Source: Clostridia bacterium
Lineage (GTDB): Bacteria; Bacillota; Clostridia; Oscillospirales; Acutalibacteraceae
Assembly (NCBI GenBank): GCA_017396515.1
Contig: JAFQLV010000045.1
Span: 1 to 38,705, forward strand
Reading direction: 5' to 3'
Length of the DNA: 38,705 nucleotides
Below are positions 15,959-24,442 of the stretch, piece after piece (position 1 is the stretch's first letter; each line of letters starts with the position of its first letter). Under the pieces are notes generated by a model. It worked only from the letters and a program-made list of their open reading frames with translations, searched no databases and was not told the DNA's origin. Made by a program: the position numbers and the translations under genes.

Positions 15959-18361
15959 TTGAATTACGATTTTAAAATCAGCGAGAAAAAATGGCAGGAT
16001 AAATGGGAAGAGGCAGGCGTTTTCCACGCTGAGGACGGCTCTGACAAAAAGAAGTTCTATGCTCTCGTTGAGTTTCCTTATCCCAGCGGTGCAGGTATGC
16101 ATGTAGGACATATCAAGGCTTATTCAGGTCTTGAGGTTGTGTCAAGAAAAAGAAGAATGGAAGGCTACAATGTGCTTTTCCCCATCGGCTTTGACGCATA
16201 CGGTCTGCCCACAGAAAACTATGCTATTAAAACCGGCATCCATCCCCGTCAGGTAACTGACAACAATATTGCAAAATTCACTTCACAGCTCAAGAGAGTC
16301 GGCTTCTCCTTCGACTGGAACAGAGTTGTTGACACTACAGAAGAGGGCTACTACAAGTGGACCCAGTGGATTTTCCTCAAGATGTTTGAAAACGGTCTTG
16401 CTTTCAGAGATAAGACCCTTGTTAACTACTGCCCCTCATGCAAGGTTGTTCTTTCAAACGAAGACTCACAGGGCGGTAAATGCGATATCTGTCACAGTGA
16501 TATTGTTCAGAAGTCAAAGGATGTATGGTATCTTCGCATCACAGAATATGCCGATAAGCTCCTTGAAGGTCTTAAGGATGTTGACTATCTCCCCAATGTA
16601 AAGCTTCAGCAGGAAAACTGGATAGGCAAATCAACAGGCGCTTTTGTTAACTTCAAGGTTAAGGATACAGAAGAGACCCTTCGCATATACACAACCCGTC
16701 CCGATACTCTTTTCGGTGTAACCTTTATGGTTATGGCTCCCGAGCATCCTATGCTTGACAAATATCAGGCCATGATTAAGAATTTCGGTGAGGTTGAGGC
16801 TTACAGAGCAGAGTGTGCCAAGAAAACAGAGTTTGAGCGTACTCAGCTTGTTAAGGATAAGACCGGTGTTAAGCTTGACGGCTTTGTAGCAGTTAACCCC
16901 GTTAACGGCAAGGAAATCCCCATTTTCATTTCAGACTATGTTATGATGGGCTACGGCACAGGTGCAATTATGGCTGTGCCTGCACACGACCAGCGTGACT
17001 ATGACTTCGCAAAGAAGTTTGGCATTGACATTATTGAGGTTATCAAGGGCGGCGATATCAGCGTTGAAGCTTACACAGGCGACGGCGAAATGGTCAACTC
17101 CGATTACCTCAACGGCTATACAGACAAGAAATCATCAATTGCCCGCGTGCTTGAGGAGCTTGAAAAGCAGGGCATCGGTGAAAAGGGTGTTCAGTATAAA
17201 ATGAAAGACTGGGCATTCAACCGTCAGCGTTATTGGGGTGAGCCTATTCCCATCGTTCACTGCGAAAAGTGCGGTATGGTAGCTGTGCCTTACAGCGAGC
17301 TTCCTCTTAAGCTGCCTCAGGTTGAAAACTTTGAGCCCGGTCAGGACGGCGAAAGCCCCCTTGCTAAAATTGATGAATTTGTTAACTGCACCTGCCCCAA
17401 GTGCGGCGGTGCTGCTAAGAGAGAAACCGACACAATGCCTCAGTGGGCAGGTTCATCATGGTATTTCCTGAGATACATAGACCCCCACAATGACGAGTGC
17501 TTTGCCGATATGGAAAAGCTTAAGTATTGGGGTATGGTTGACTGGTACAACGGCGGTATGGAGCATGTAACCCGTCACCTTATCTACTCACGCTTCTGGC
17601 ATAAGTTCCTCTATGATATCGGTGCTGTGCCCACAGCAGAGCCTTATGCAAAGAGAACTGCTCAGGGCCTTATCCTCGGACCTGACGGCGTTAAGATGTC
17701 CAAGTCAAGAGGCAATGTTATTGACCCCAACGATGTTGTTGACTCATTCGGTGCCGACGTGCTTCGTACCTATGTTCTTTTCATGGGTGACTACGAAAAG
17801 GCTGCTCCCTGGTCAGAAGACAGCGTTAAGGGCTGCAAGAGATTTATCGACAGAGTATGGAATCTGCAGACAATTCTCACAGACAGCGAGGAATATTCAA
17901 AGAAGCTTGAGGCTCCCTTCAACAGGGCTATCAAGAAGGTTTCAAGTGACATTGAAACACTCAAATACAACACCGCAATTGCTGCTCTTATGACACTTCT
18001 CAACGAGATTTACGATGCAGGCGCAGTAACAAGGAAGGAGCTCAGAACCTTCATCACACTGCTTAATCCCTTTGCTCCTCATGTAACAGAAGAAATCAAT
18101 GAGGTTATGGGCGGTGCAATGCTTGCCTCAGGTGAATGGCCCACCTATGACGAAGCCAAATGCGTTGACTCAGAGGTTGAAATAGTTGCTCAGGTCAATG
18201 GCAAGGTACGCGCAAAGATGAGTGTGCCGGCAGATATAGAAGCCGCCGATGCTATTGCAATGGCAAAGGAAAATGACAGGGTTGCACAGGATATTGAAGG
18301 CAAAACTGTAGTCAAAGAGCTCTATGTTAAGGGCAGATTAGTAAATATTGTAGTAAAATAA
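15959..18361 (+). CDS. leuS: Leucyl-tRNA synthetase
   Basis: Class I aminoacyl-tRNA synthetase that charges tRNA-Leu. The 800-aa protein carries the HIGH-equivalent HVGH within YPSGAGMHVGHIKAY, the MEGYNVLFPIGFDAYGLPTENYA stretch, an editing domain (RIYTTRPDTLFGVTFMVMAPEH, MAVPAHDQRDYDFA), the RYWGEPIPIVHC catalytic return, and KMSKS in GPDGVKMSKSRGN, then an anticodon-binding domain. Cys pairs (CPSCKVV..CDICH and CPKCG) are typical zinc insertions. The TTG at 15959 is chosen over GTG 15950 because ACGGAG sits seven to fourteen bases upstream and the protein then begins MNYDFKISEKKWQ, as in relatives. No T-box leader is visible in the 36-base gap before it. Confidence 0.97.
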   Translation: MNYDFKISEKKWQDKWEEAGVFHAEDGSDKKKFYALVEFPYPSGAGMHVGHIKAYSGLEVVSRKRRMEGYNVLFPIGFDAYGLPTENYAIKTGIHPRQVTDNNIAKFTSQLKRVGFSFDWNRVVDTTEEGYYKWTQWIFLKMFENGLAFRDKTLVNYCPSCKVVLSNEDSQGGKCDICHSDIVQKSKDVWYLRITEYADKLLEGLKDVDYLPNVKLQQENWIGKSTGAFVNFKVKDTEETLRIYTTRPDTLFGVTFMVMAPEHPMLDKYQAMIKNFGEVEAYRAECAKKTEFERTQLVKDKTGVKLDGFVAVNPVNGKEIPIFISDYVMMGYGTGAIMAVPAHDQRDYDFAKKFGIDIIEVIKGGDISVEAYTGDGEMVNSDYLNGYTDKKSSIARVLEELEKQGIGEKGVQYKMKDWAFNRQRYWGEPIPIVHCEKCGMVAVPYSELPLKLPQVENFEPGQDGESPLAKIDEFVNCTCPKCGGAAKRETDTMPQWAGSSWYFLRYIDPHNDECFADMEKLKYWGMVDWYNGGMEHVTRHLIYSRFWHKFLYDIGAVPTAEPYAKRTAQGLILGPDGVKMSKSRGNVIDPNDVVDSFGADVLRTYVLFMGDYEKAAPWSEDSVKGCKRFIDRVWNLQTILTDSEEYSKKLEAPFNRAIKKVSSDIETLKYNTAIAALMTLLNEIYDAGAVTRKELRTFITLLNPFAPHVTEEINEVMGGAMLASGEWPTYDEAKCVDSEVEIVAQVNGKVRAKMSVPADIEAADAIAMAKENDRVAQDIEGKTVVKELYVKGRLVNIVVK

Positions 18362-18404
18362 TAAATTTTTAGGGAAATATGTCATTATTGTTATATAATT
18401 TCTC

Positions 18405-18433
18405 TTGACAAGTTAAAAAGTATATTGTATAAT
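18405..18433 (+). promoter_or_regulatory. Consensus sigma-A promoter for rpsU
   Basis: Perfect TTGACA (18405-18410) and TATAAT (18428-18433) separated by 17 bases. Transcription would start near 18440, giving rpsU a leader of about 50 bases ending in an AGGGAGGG ribosome binding site. This is the strongest promoter seen in the window. Confidence 0.85.
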
Positions 18434-18492
18434 AATTGGCGTATCCTTAATGGAAATAAGCCCCTGCTAACAGGTAAGGGAGGGAAATATAA

Positions 18493-18669
18493 ATGAGTCA
18501 GGTAAAAGTTAAAGAGAACGAGTCACTCGACAGCGCTCTCAGACGTTTTAAGAGACAGACTTCACGTGATGGCATCATCCAGGAGGTTCGTAAAAGAGAA
18601 CATTACGAAAAGCCTTCAGTTGCAAGAAAAAAGAAGTCTGAGGCTGCTCGTAAGCGCAAATTTAAGTAA
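18493..18669 (+). CDS. rpsU: 30S ribosomal protein S21
   Basis: A 58-aa basic ribosomal protein of the 30S platform, involved in mRNA binding at initiation. The translation [20 protein letters not shown] continues with [20 protein letters not shown] and ends in a Lys/Arg-rich tail [14 protein letters not shown], all typical of S21 and of the family length. AGGGAGGG lies before the ATG. The gene is monocistronic: its own consensus promoter is upstream and a strong terminator is 7 bases downstream. Confidence 0.97.
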   Translation: MSQVKVKENESLDSALRRFKRQTSRDGIIQEVRKREHYEKPSVARKKKSEAARKRKFK

Positions 18670-18675
18670 TTAACG

Positions 18676-18720
18676 AAAATCACCCTTTGAGCCAAGGCTT
18701 CATTGGGTGATTTTATCTTT
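18676..18720 (+). terminator. Rho-independent terminator after rpsU
   Basis: Stem AAAATCACCC (18676-18685) with GGGTGATTTT (18705-18714) and a T-rich tail (ATCTTTTGT). The 19-base loop contains a second small stem (GAGCC/GGCTTC). Confidence 0.85.
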
Positions 18721-18754
18721 TGTGCATATACTAATCCCGAAAGGTTGATATATA

Positions 18755-19819
18755 ATGATAAACAAGCTCAAGGCTTATCTCAGAGAAAAAAATGCAGCGG
18801 CTCTTATTATGAGCGAGGAAAATATCTGCTATTTCACATCCTTCCATTCCTCAAACGGCTATCTTGTGGTAACAGGGGACAGGGCGGTATTTTTAACGGA
18901 TTCACGCTATATTGAGGCTGCAGGCAATAAAATTAAAACCTGTGATGAAATAATTGAAACCAAGGGTATTGAAAAGTCTCTTGCACCACTGATTGAAAAA
19001 ATGGGCATTAAAACTCTTTGCCTTGAAAGCGAGAGAGTTACGGTTTCAAGATATAATGATATTAAAAAGATTTTCTCTTTTTGCAGCATAATTTGTGACG
19101 GTGAGCTTGACAAAGAAATTAACAAAATCAGAATGACAAAAAATGCCGATGAAGTGTCGAAAATTGTGAAGGCACAGCGTATAGCCGAAAAGGCATTTGA
19201 GCATATTTTAGGCTTTATAGCTATCGGCAGAACCGAAAAAGAAATTGCTCTGGAGCTTGACTATTTTATGCTTCGCGGCGGTGCAGATGCTCTGTCATTT
19301 GAGACGATTGCCGTCAGCGGCAAAAACAGCTCACTGCCTCACGGTGTGCCCTCGGATAAAAAAGTTGAATGTGGCGATTTCATTACAATGGATTTCGGTG
19401 CAGTGACAGATTTCTATCACAGCGATATGACCCGTACCGTTGCAGTCGGTGAGGTTTCATCAAAGCAGGCAGAAGTTTATGAAACCGTTCTTGAAGCACA
19501 GCTTAAGGCTCTTGAAGCTATAAAAGCAGGTGTAGCCTGCCGAGAAGTTGACGCAGTGGCAAGAGATATAATAAAAAATAAAGGCTACGGTGATTATTTC
19601 GGCCACGGGCTCGGGCACGGAGTTGGTGTTGAAATTCACGAGAGCCCCTCACTTAACCCCTCAAGCAATGCCGTTCTTGCACAGGGTCATATTGTAACCG
19701 TTGAGCCGGGCATATATCTTCCCGGTGAGTTTGGTGTCAGAATTGAAGATATGGCACTTGTTACGGCACAGGGCTGTGAGAACCTGACAGTATGTGCTAA
19801 AGAATTAATTATACTGTAA
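18755..19819 (+). CDS. Xaa-Pro aminopeptidase-like M24 metallopeptidase
   Basis: Cytoplasmic peptidase of the pita-bread fold that removes residues next to proline. The 354-aa protein has a creatinase-like N-terminal domain (ICYFTSFHSSNGYLVV) and a catalytic domain with the five metal ligands in expected order: DFGAVTDFYHSDMTRT (two Asp), HGLGHGVGVEIHE (His), VEPGIYLPGE (Glu) and GVRIEDM (Glu). It matches the YqhT/PapA group, which in Firmicutes is usually followed by efp (elongation factor P). Here repeat element B and hflX follow instead, so the usual neighbour is displaced or absent. Confidence 0.94.
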   Translation: MINKLKAYLREKNAAALIMSEENICYFTSFHSSNGYLVVTGDRAVFLTDSRYIEAAGNKIKTCDEIIETKGIEKSLAPLIEKMGIKTLCLESERVTVSRYNDIKKIFSFCSIICDGELDKEINKIRMTKNADEVSKIVKAQRIAEKAFEHILGFIAIGRTEKEIALELDYFMLRGGADALSFETIAVSGKNSSLPHGVPSDKKVECGDFITMDFGAVTDFYHSDMTRTVAVGEVSSKQAEVYETVLEAQLKALEAIKAGVACREVDAVARDIIKNKGYGDYFGHGLGHGVGVEIHESPSLNPSSNAVLAQGHIVTVEPGIYLPGEFGVRIEDMALVTAQGCENLTVCAKELIIL

Positions 19820-19845
19820 ATAATGAGAAACCATGGATTGTAAGC

Positions 19846-20081
19846 GAGGAGTTAGGAGTTAGGAGTTAGGAGTTGTGGTCGCGACTTTACCGATTACTGA
19901 CCATTAACACTCTACCCGCAGAGCAAATAACCTAAAGAGGTAAAATCTGTCGACTGTAAAAGTATGTTTTACATCTCATTATTTTGGCGGGTTGCAAATA
20001 GTTTATTGTGTTGGACTAAAACGGATATAATCGGAGCTTTGCTCCCCGCAACTCCTAACTCCTAACTCCTCACACCTAACT
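19846..20081 (+). mobile_element. Repeat element B (short, non-coding, forward copy)
   Basis: 236-bp non-coding element between the M24 peptidase and hflX. Four heptamers on the left (GAGGAG then three TTAGGAG) and four on the right (CTCCTAA type) form inverted ends. The core starts TTGTGGTCGCGAC and ends in a perfect hairpin GGAGCTTTGCTCC at 20033-20045. It shares the conserved internal block CTACCCGCAGAGCAAATAAC and AAAGAGGTAAAATCTGTCGA with element C (inverted). No open reading frame of note. It ends 10 bases before the hflX ribosome binding site. Confidence 0.68.
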
Positions 20082-20101
20082 AAAAAGTGCCGGAGGTTTT
20101 T

Positions 20102-21355
20102 ATGTACGAAAACGAGATAAAAAAAGAAGTGGCTCTGCTTGTCAGCGTTGACACCGGTGAGTTTGATGCCGAGGTGTCTATTGACGAGCTGGAGGAGCTT
20201 GCATATACAGCAGGTGCCGAGGTTATCGGCAAGGTTATACAAAAAAAAGAAGCACCCGAAAAGGCAACCTTTGTGGGTGTGGGTAAGCTTGCGGAAATAA
20301 TTGCGTTTATAACTGAAAATCCTGTTGACCTGCTTATATTTGACAGTGAGCTTTCACCCTCTCAGCAGAGAAATCTTGAAAGGCTCACTAAGGTACGCGT
20401 TATAGACAGAACCATGCTCATTCTTGACATCTTTGCCGCCAGAGCAAGAACAAGTGAGGGTAAGCTGCAGGTGGAGCTTGCACAGCTTAAATATTCGCTT
20501 CCCCGTCTTGCAGGTCAGGGCACTGCGCTTTCCCGTCTCGGCGGCGGTATCGGTACAAGAGGTCCCGGTGAAACAAAGCTTGAAAGCGATAAGCGCCATA
20601 TCAGACGAAGAATAGATAAGCTTCAGGAGGAGCTCAAAGCCCTTGAAAAGCGCAGAAATCAGATGCGAAGAAGACGCGAAAAGGACGGAGTGCAGGCAGT
20701 TGCAATTGTTGGCTATACCAATGCAGGCAAGTCAACCTTAATGAATGCTCTTACACAGGCAGGTGTGCTTGCGGAAAATAAGCTTTTTGCCACCCTTGAC
20801 CCTACCTCAAGAGCACTTATACTTCCCGACGGCAGACAGGTTATGCTTGTTGACACTGTCGGACTCATCCGCAGACTTCCTCATAAATTGGTTGAAGCCT
20901 TCAAGTCAACCCTTGAGGAAGCAGCCGAGGCCACGGTTATACTCAATGTCTGTGATGCCAGCGACGAGCATTCAGCCGAGCATCTTGAGGTGACAAGAGA
21001 GCTTCTTAATGAGCTTGGCTGTGAGGGCAAACCCATTATCAGCGTTATGAATAAGTGCGACCTTGTGGGTGATATCTATTCAATGCCCACCTTTGGCAAG
21101 ACCGTTATGATTTCAGCACTTAAAGAGCGAGGCTTAGAGGAGCTTTTGGATGCTATCCTTAAAGAGCTTCCTCCCACAAGACGCAAGGCGGAGCTGCTTC
21201 TGCCCTTTTCTATGGGTGCAATTGCAGCTCAGATAAGAAAAGAAGGCGTTGTGGAGGAAGAAGAATACAGACCCGAAGGCCTTTATATGAAGGCGACGAT
21301 TGATATGCTTCTGCTTGATAAAATCAAACAGTTCATTATTACAAAAGAGGAATGA
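20102..21355 (+). CDS. hflX: GTPase HflX
   Basis: Ribosome-binding GTPase that splits stalled or hibernating 70S ribosomes. The 417-aa protein has the HflX N-terminal domain with ATFVGVGKLAEI and RARTSEGKLQVELAQL, the glycine-rich LSRLGGGIGTRGPGETKLE linker, and the G domain: G1 GYTNAGKSTLMN, G3 DTVGLIRRLPHKLVEAFKSTLEE and G4 NKCD. The ATG at 20102 follows GGAGG by five bases; the in-frame GTG at 20087 lacks a site and lies next to the heptamer array. The gene is flanked by oppositely oriented copies of the repeat element (B and C). Confidence 0.97.
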   Translation: MYENEIKKEVALLVSVDTGEFDAEVSIDELEELAYTAGAEVIGKVIQKKEAPEKATFVGVGKLAEIIAFITENPVDLLIFDSELSPSQQRNLERLTKVRVIDRTMLILDIFAARARTSEGKLQVELAQLKYSLPRLAGQGTALSRLGGGIGTRGPGETKLESDKRHIRRRIDKLQEELKALEKRRNQMRRRREKDGVQAVAIVGYTNAGKSTLMNALTQAGVLAENKLFATLDPTSRALILPDGRQVMLVDTVGLIRRLPHKLVEAFKSTLEEAAEATVILNVCDASDEHSAEHLEVTRELLNELGCEGKPIISVMNKCDLVGDIYSMPTFGKTVMISALKERGLEELLDAILKELPPTRRKAELLLPFSMGAIAAQIRKEGVVEEEEYRPEGLYMKATIDMLLLDKIKQFIITKEE

Positions 21356-21360
21356 CTAAG

Positions 21361-21620
21361 AAGTTAGGAGTGAGGAGTCAGGAGTGAGGAGTTGCGGGGA
21401 GCAAAGCTCCGATTATATCCGTTTCATCACAGCATAACAGGTTAACTACTGTCCGCCAAAATAGTGATAACACCTTTATAATCGACAGATTTTACCTCTT
21501 TAGGTTATTTGCTCTGCGGGTAGTGTGTTAAGAGTCAGTAATCTGTCAGGTCGCGACCGCAACTCCTAACTCCTAACTCCTCACTCCCAACTCCTAACTC
21601 CTAACTCCCAACTCCTCACT
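21361..21620 (-). mobile_element. Repeat element C (short, non-coding, inverted copy)
   Basis: 260-bp element between hflX and the convergent DUF4830-like gene. Four heptamers on the left and about eight on the right. Read on the minus strand, its core matches element B over most of its length: GCGGTCGCGACC at one end, then TTACTGAC, CTACCCGCAGAGCAAATAAC, AGAGGTAAAATCTGTCGA, and ACGGATATAATCGGAGC at the other, including the GGAGCAAAGCTCC hairpin. It starts 6 bases after the hflX stop and ends 8 bases before the stop of the minus-strand gene. Confidence 0.7.
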
Positions 21621-21628
21621 TTTTACCC

Positions 21629-22117
21629 TTAGCTTTCGTTCGCCATGAAGCCTGCCATAAATCCGTCAAGCTCAATTGAGCAGACATCTCCGCCTATGAC
21701 TATGCCGTCATAAACCAGAATATTTCCGCGTATTACACCGTCAGTGTTTTCATAACCGGGATAGTTTTTGATTTCATAGCTCCAGAATTTGGCGCGCTTG
21801 CCTTTATATTTGCTCAGGTCAAGTCCCTGACTCTTTTGAAGCGTGTTATATTCCTCATAGGTTTCGTCAAATTCTGTGGGGATAACCACTTCTTTGACTT
21901 CAAGCGGGTCAGTTCCGATTTCCCAACCAAACTGCGAAAAGAAAGCTACCCTTTCCTGGGCATTGCCTGCACGCATATTTACGCCACCCACCTTTGCCGC
22001 AGGAGTTGTGGCGGCAGAGGAAACGGAAATGATACCTCCGATAACGGCAAAAATACATATCAAAGCAGCGGCGGCATAATATTTCAGCTCTTTTCTTTTA
22101 ACTGAAACAACAAACAT
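21629..22117 (-). CDS. DUF4830-like exported or membrane-anchored protein
   Basis: A 162-aa protein with one N-terminal membrane segment (YYAAAALICIFAVIGGII) behind a short basic start, then an extracellular domain. GVNMRAGNAQERVAFFSQFGWEI, VIPTEFDETYEEYN, YKGKRAKFWSYEIKNYPGY and GIVIGGDVCSIELDGFM match my memory of DUF4830, common in clostridial gut bacteria and of unknown function. The ATG at 22117 is preferred because GGTGG lies upstream on the minus strand; TTG 22135 is the alternative. Divergent from the GH13 gene, with which it shares an 81-base promoter region. Confidence 0.75.
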   Translation of the reverse strand: MFVVSVKRKELKYYAAAALICIFAVIGGIISVSSAATTPAAKVGGVNMRAGNAQERVAFFSQFGWEIGTDPLEVKEVVIPTEFDETYEEYNTLQKSQGLDLSKYKGKRAKFWSYEIKNYPGYENTDGVIRGNILVYDGIVIGGDVCSIELDGFMAGFMANES

Positions 22118-22198
22118 AATAATTCCACCAATCAAATAAAAATAGTTTAGTAATTTATATGTTTTTCATTTTATAATAGAACTTTTTCGGAGGAACCA

Positions 22199-24064
22199 AT
22201 GGACTATATCCCATATAATTCTTCAAACACATTACACAAAAGCAAATTCGGCGCCGTGCGTGAGGGCGAAAACTTTGTTTTCAAGGTTGTTTTGCCCCGT
22301 TCATTTCAGTGCAGCGGTGTTGACCTTGTTATAAGAAGTGACAAGGGTGAGTATAAATATATCCCCATGCGGTGGCTTTCAATGGAAGGCGAAAGTGAGG
22401 AGTGGTGGGCTCTCGGGTACACTGCCGAAAAGCCTGACATTTACTTCTATCATTTTGAGTTTAACACCCCTTGGGGAAGAAGCATCATAAAGCACTGCGG
22501 TGACCGTTTGGGCAACCTGACAAAGGGTATATGTGATTGGCAGCTGAGTGTTTATGCTAAAGATTTTACAACACCCGATTGGCTCAAGGGCGGAATGTTT
22601 TATCAGATTTTTCCCGACAGATTTTATTTTTCCGGTGAAAGTAAAAAGGATATTCCCTCAGGCAGAGTGCTGAGAAATGACACTGACGCAGAGCCTGAGT
22701 GGAGACCTACCCCTGACGGCAGGGTACTCAATAACGATTATTTTCAGGGCGACCTTAAGGGTATAATAGAAAAGCTCGATTATATTGAGAGCCTCGGCAC
22801 AACCTGCATTTATCTCAACCCTATATTTGAGGCACAGTCAAATCATCGCTATGATACGGCAGATTACAGCAGGATTGACCCCTTGCTTGGCACCGAAAAA
22901 GACCTTGAATGCCTTTGCAGAGAGGCTGAAAAAAGAGGCATTTCCGTTATACTAGACGGTGTTTTCAGCCACACAGGTGATGACAGCATTTATTTCAATA
23001 AATACGGCAGATATGACAGTGTGGGGGCTTTTCAGTCAACACAGTCACCCTATTATAAGTGGTATAAATTTATAAATCATCCCCACAACTATCATTCATG
23101 GTGGGGCATAAGCATACTTCCTGAGGTTATTGAGGAAAGTCCCGAATTTATTGACTTTATCACAGGCGAAAACGGAATAGCAAGGCGCTGGCTTCGCTGC
23201 GGCGTCAGAGGCTGGCGACTTGATGTTGCAGATGAGCTGCCAGACGTTTTCCTTGATGAATTCAGAAGGGCTGTCAAGGCTGAAAATAAAGAAGCCCTCG
23301 TTTTAGGCGAGGTGTGGGAGGATGCTTCAAACAAGTTCGCCTACGGGCAGAGAAGACACTATTTCAGAGGCGATGAGCTTGACAGCGTAATGAACTATCC
23401 CTTTGCCGAGGCAATAATAAGCTTTGTTCGCAGCGGCAGAGTTGAGGGCTTCACCTCTAAGATAATGACAATACTTGAAAACTATCCCAAATGTGTTATT
23501 GATGTGCTGATGAACCATATAGGCACCCATGACACAATGAGAGCGATTACGGCCCTTGCAGGTGAAAGCTGTGAGTACCGTGACAGACAGTGGCAAAGCA
23601 CCCATAAGCTGAGCAATGAGCAGTATGACAGGGGAGTCAGGCTTCTTAAAATTGCGGCAGCTATTCAGTATCTTCTTCCCGGTGTGCCCTGCCTTTACTA
23701 CGGTGATGAAGCAGGTATGCAGGGCTATAAGGACCCCTTCAACCGCTTCTGCTATCCTTGGGGCAGAGAAAACAGGGATTTGCTTGAGTTTTATAAGAAG
23801 CTGGGCAATATAAGAAAAGACCTTCACTGTCTTAAGGAAGGCGGATATTATACGGTTTCGGAAATGCTATCGTGTCTTGCCTTTGTCAGACACGATAAGG
23901 GTGAGAGGGTTATGCTTATAGCTAACCGCAACGAACACGAAATCGACTATTTTCTGCCTCCCGAATGGCACAATGCCAAGACTCTTTTAGGCAATGAGGT
24001 GCAGGCAGATAAGGTGAAAATCAGCGGAATTGATGTGGCAATACTGTATAAAAGTCAGGAGTGA
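22199..24064 (+). CDS. Cytoplasmic GH13 glycoside hydrolase (neopullulanase/amylopullulanase-like)
   Basis: 621-aa alpha-amylase-family enzyme with no signal peptide, so probably acting on imported or stored alpha-glucans. The N-terminal 120 residues look like a carbohydrate-binding beta domain (IYFYHFEFNTPWGRS). The TIM barrel has the GH13 regions I-IV: region I DGVFSHTG, region II GWRLDVADE with nucleophile D342, region III VLGEVWEDA with acid/base E371, and region IV NHIGTHDT with D445. FYQIFPDRF also marks the family. The final S-Q-E and TGA stop are read from the heptamer array of element D. Exact specificity (neopullulanase, cyclomaltodextrinase or amylopullulanase type) cannot be set from motifs. 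Confidence 0.92.
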   Translation: MDYIPYNSSNTLHKSKFGAVREGENFVFKVVLPRSFQCSGVDLVIRSDKGEYKYIPMRWLSMEGESEEWWALGYTAEKPDIYFYHFEFNTPWGRSIIKHCGDRLGNLTKGICDWQLSVYAKDFTTPDWLKGGMFYQIFPDRFYFSGESKKDIPSGRVLRNDTDAEPEWRPTPDGRVLNNDYFQGDLKGIIEKLDYIESLGTTCIYLNPIFEAQSNHRYDTADYSRIDPLLGTEKDLECLCREAEKRGISVILDGVFSHTGDDSIYFNKYGRYDSVGAFQSTQSPYYKWYKFINHPHNYHSWWGISILPEVIEESPEFIDFITGENGIARRWLRCGVRGWRLDVADELPDVFLDEFRRAVKAENKEALVLGEVWEDASNKFAYGQRRHYFRGDELDSVMNYPFAEAIISFVRSGRVEGFTSKIMTILENYPKCVIDVLMNHIGTHDTMRAITALAGESCEYRDRQWQSTHKLSNEQYDRGVRLLKIAAAIQYLLPGVPCLYYGDEAGMQGYKDPFNRFCYPWGRENRDLLEFYKKLGNIRKDLHCLKEGGYYTVSEMLSCLAFVRHDKGERVMLIANRNEHEIDYFLPPEWHNAKTLLGNEVQADKVKISGIDVAILYKSQE

Positions 24065-24374
24065 GAAGTTAGGAGTGAGAAGTTAGGAGTGAGAAGTCAG
24101 GAGTGAGAAGTTAGGAGTGAGGAGTTAGGAGTTGTGGGGAGCAAAGCTCCGATTATATCCGTTTCAGCAAAGCACAATAGGTTAATTTCAACCCGCCGAA
24201 ATTATGAAATATAAAACACACTTTATAATCGATGGATTTTGCCTTTTTTATTTATTAGTTCCGCGGGTAGTGTGTTAAGAGTCAGTAATCGGTCAGGTCG
24301 CGACCTCAACTCCTCACTCCTCACTCCTCACTCCTAACTCCTAACTCCTAATTCCTAATCCCTAACTCCTAACT
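24053..24374 (-). mobile_element. Repeat element D (short, non-coding, inverted copy with long arrays)
   Basis: 322-bp element between the GH13 gene and prmA, in the same orientation as C. The left array has 11 heptamers, mostly alternating TTAGGAG and TGAGAAG to give a 14-base higher-order period; the right array has about nine (CTCCTCA, CTCCTAA and variants). The core has the same two ends as C (TGGGGAGCAAAGCTCC hairpin with GATTATATCCGTTTCA; AGGTCGCGACCTCAA) and a partly conserved middle (TTATAATCGA, GCGGGTAGTGTGTTAAGAG). Array length is therefore much more variable than the core. Confidence 0.7.
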
Positions 24375-24442
24375 GAAAACGCCGTTTTCTGAACATATCG
24401 GACTTAATATATAATCTAAACCAATAAAAAAGGAGAATTAAA

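Noticed and set aside
24053..24374. CRISPR arrays at the heptamer repeat regions
   Set aside because: The units are seven bases long with no spacers between them, they occur as inverted pairs, and no cas genes are present.
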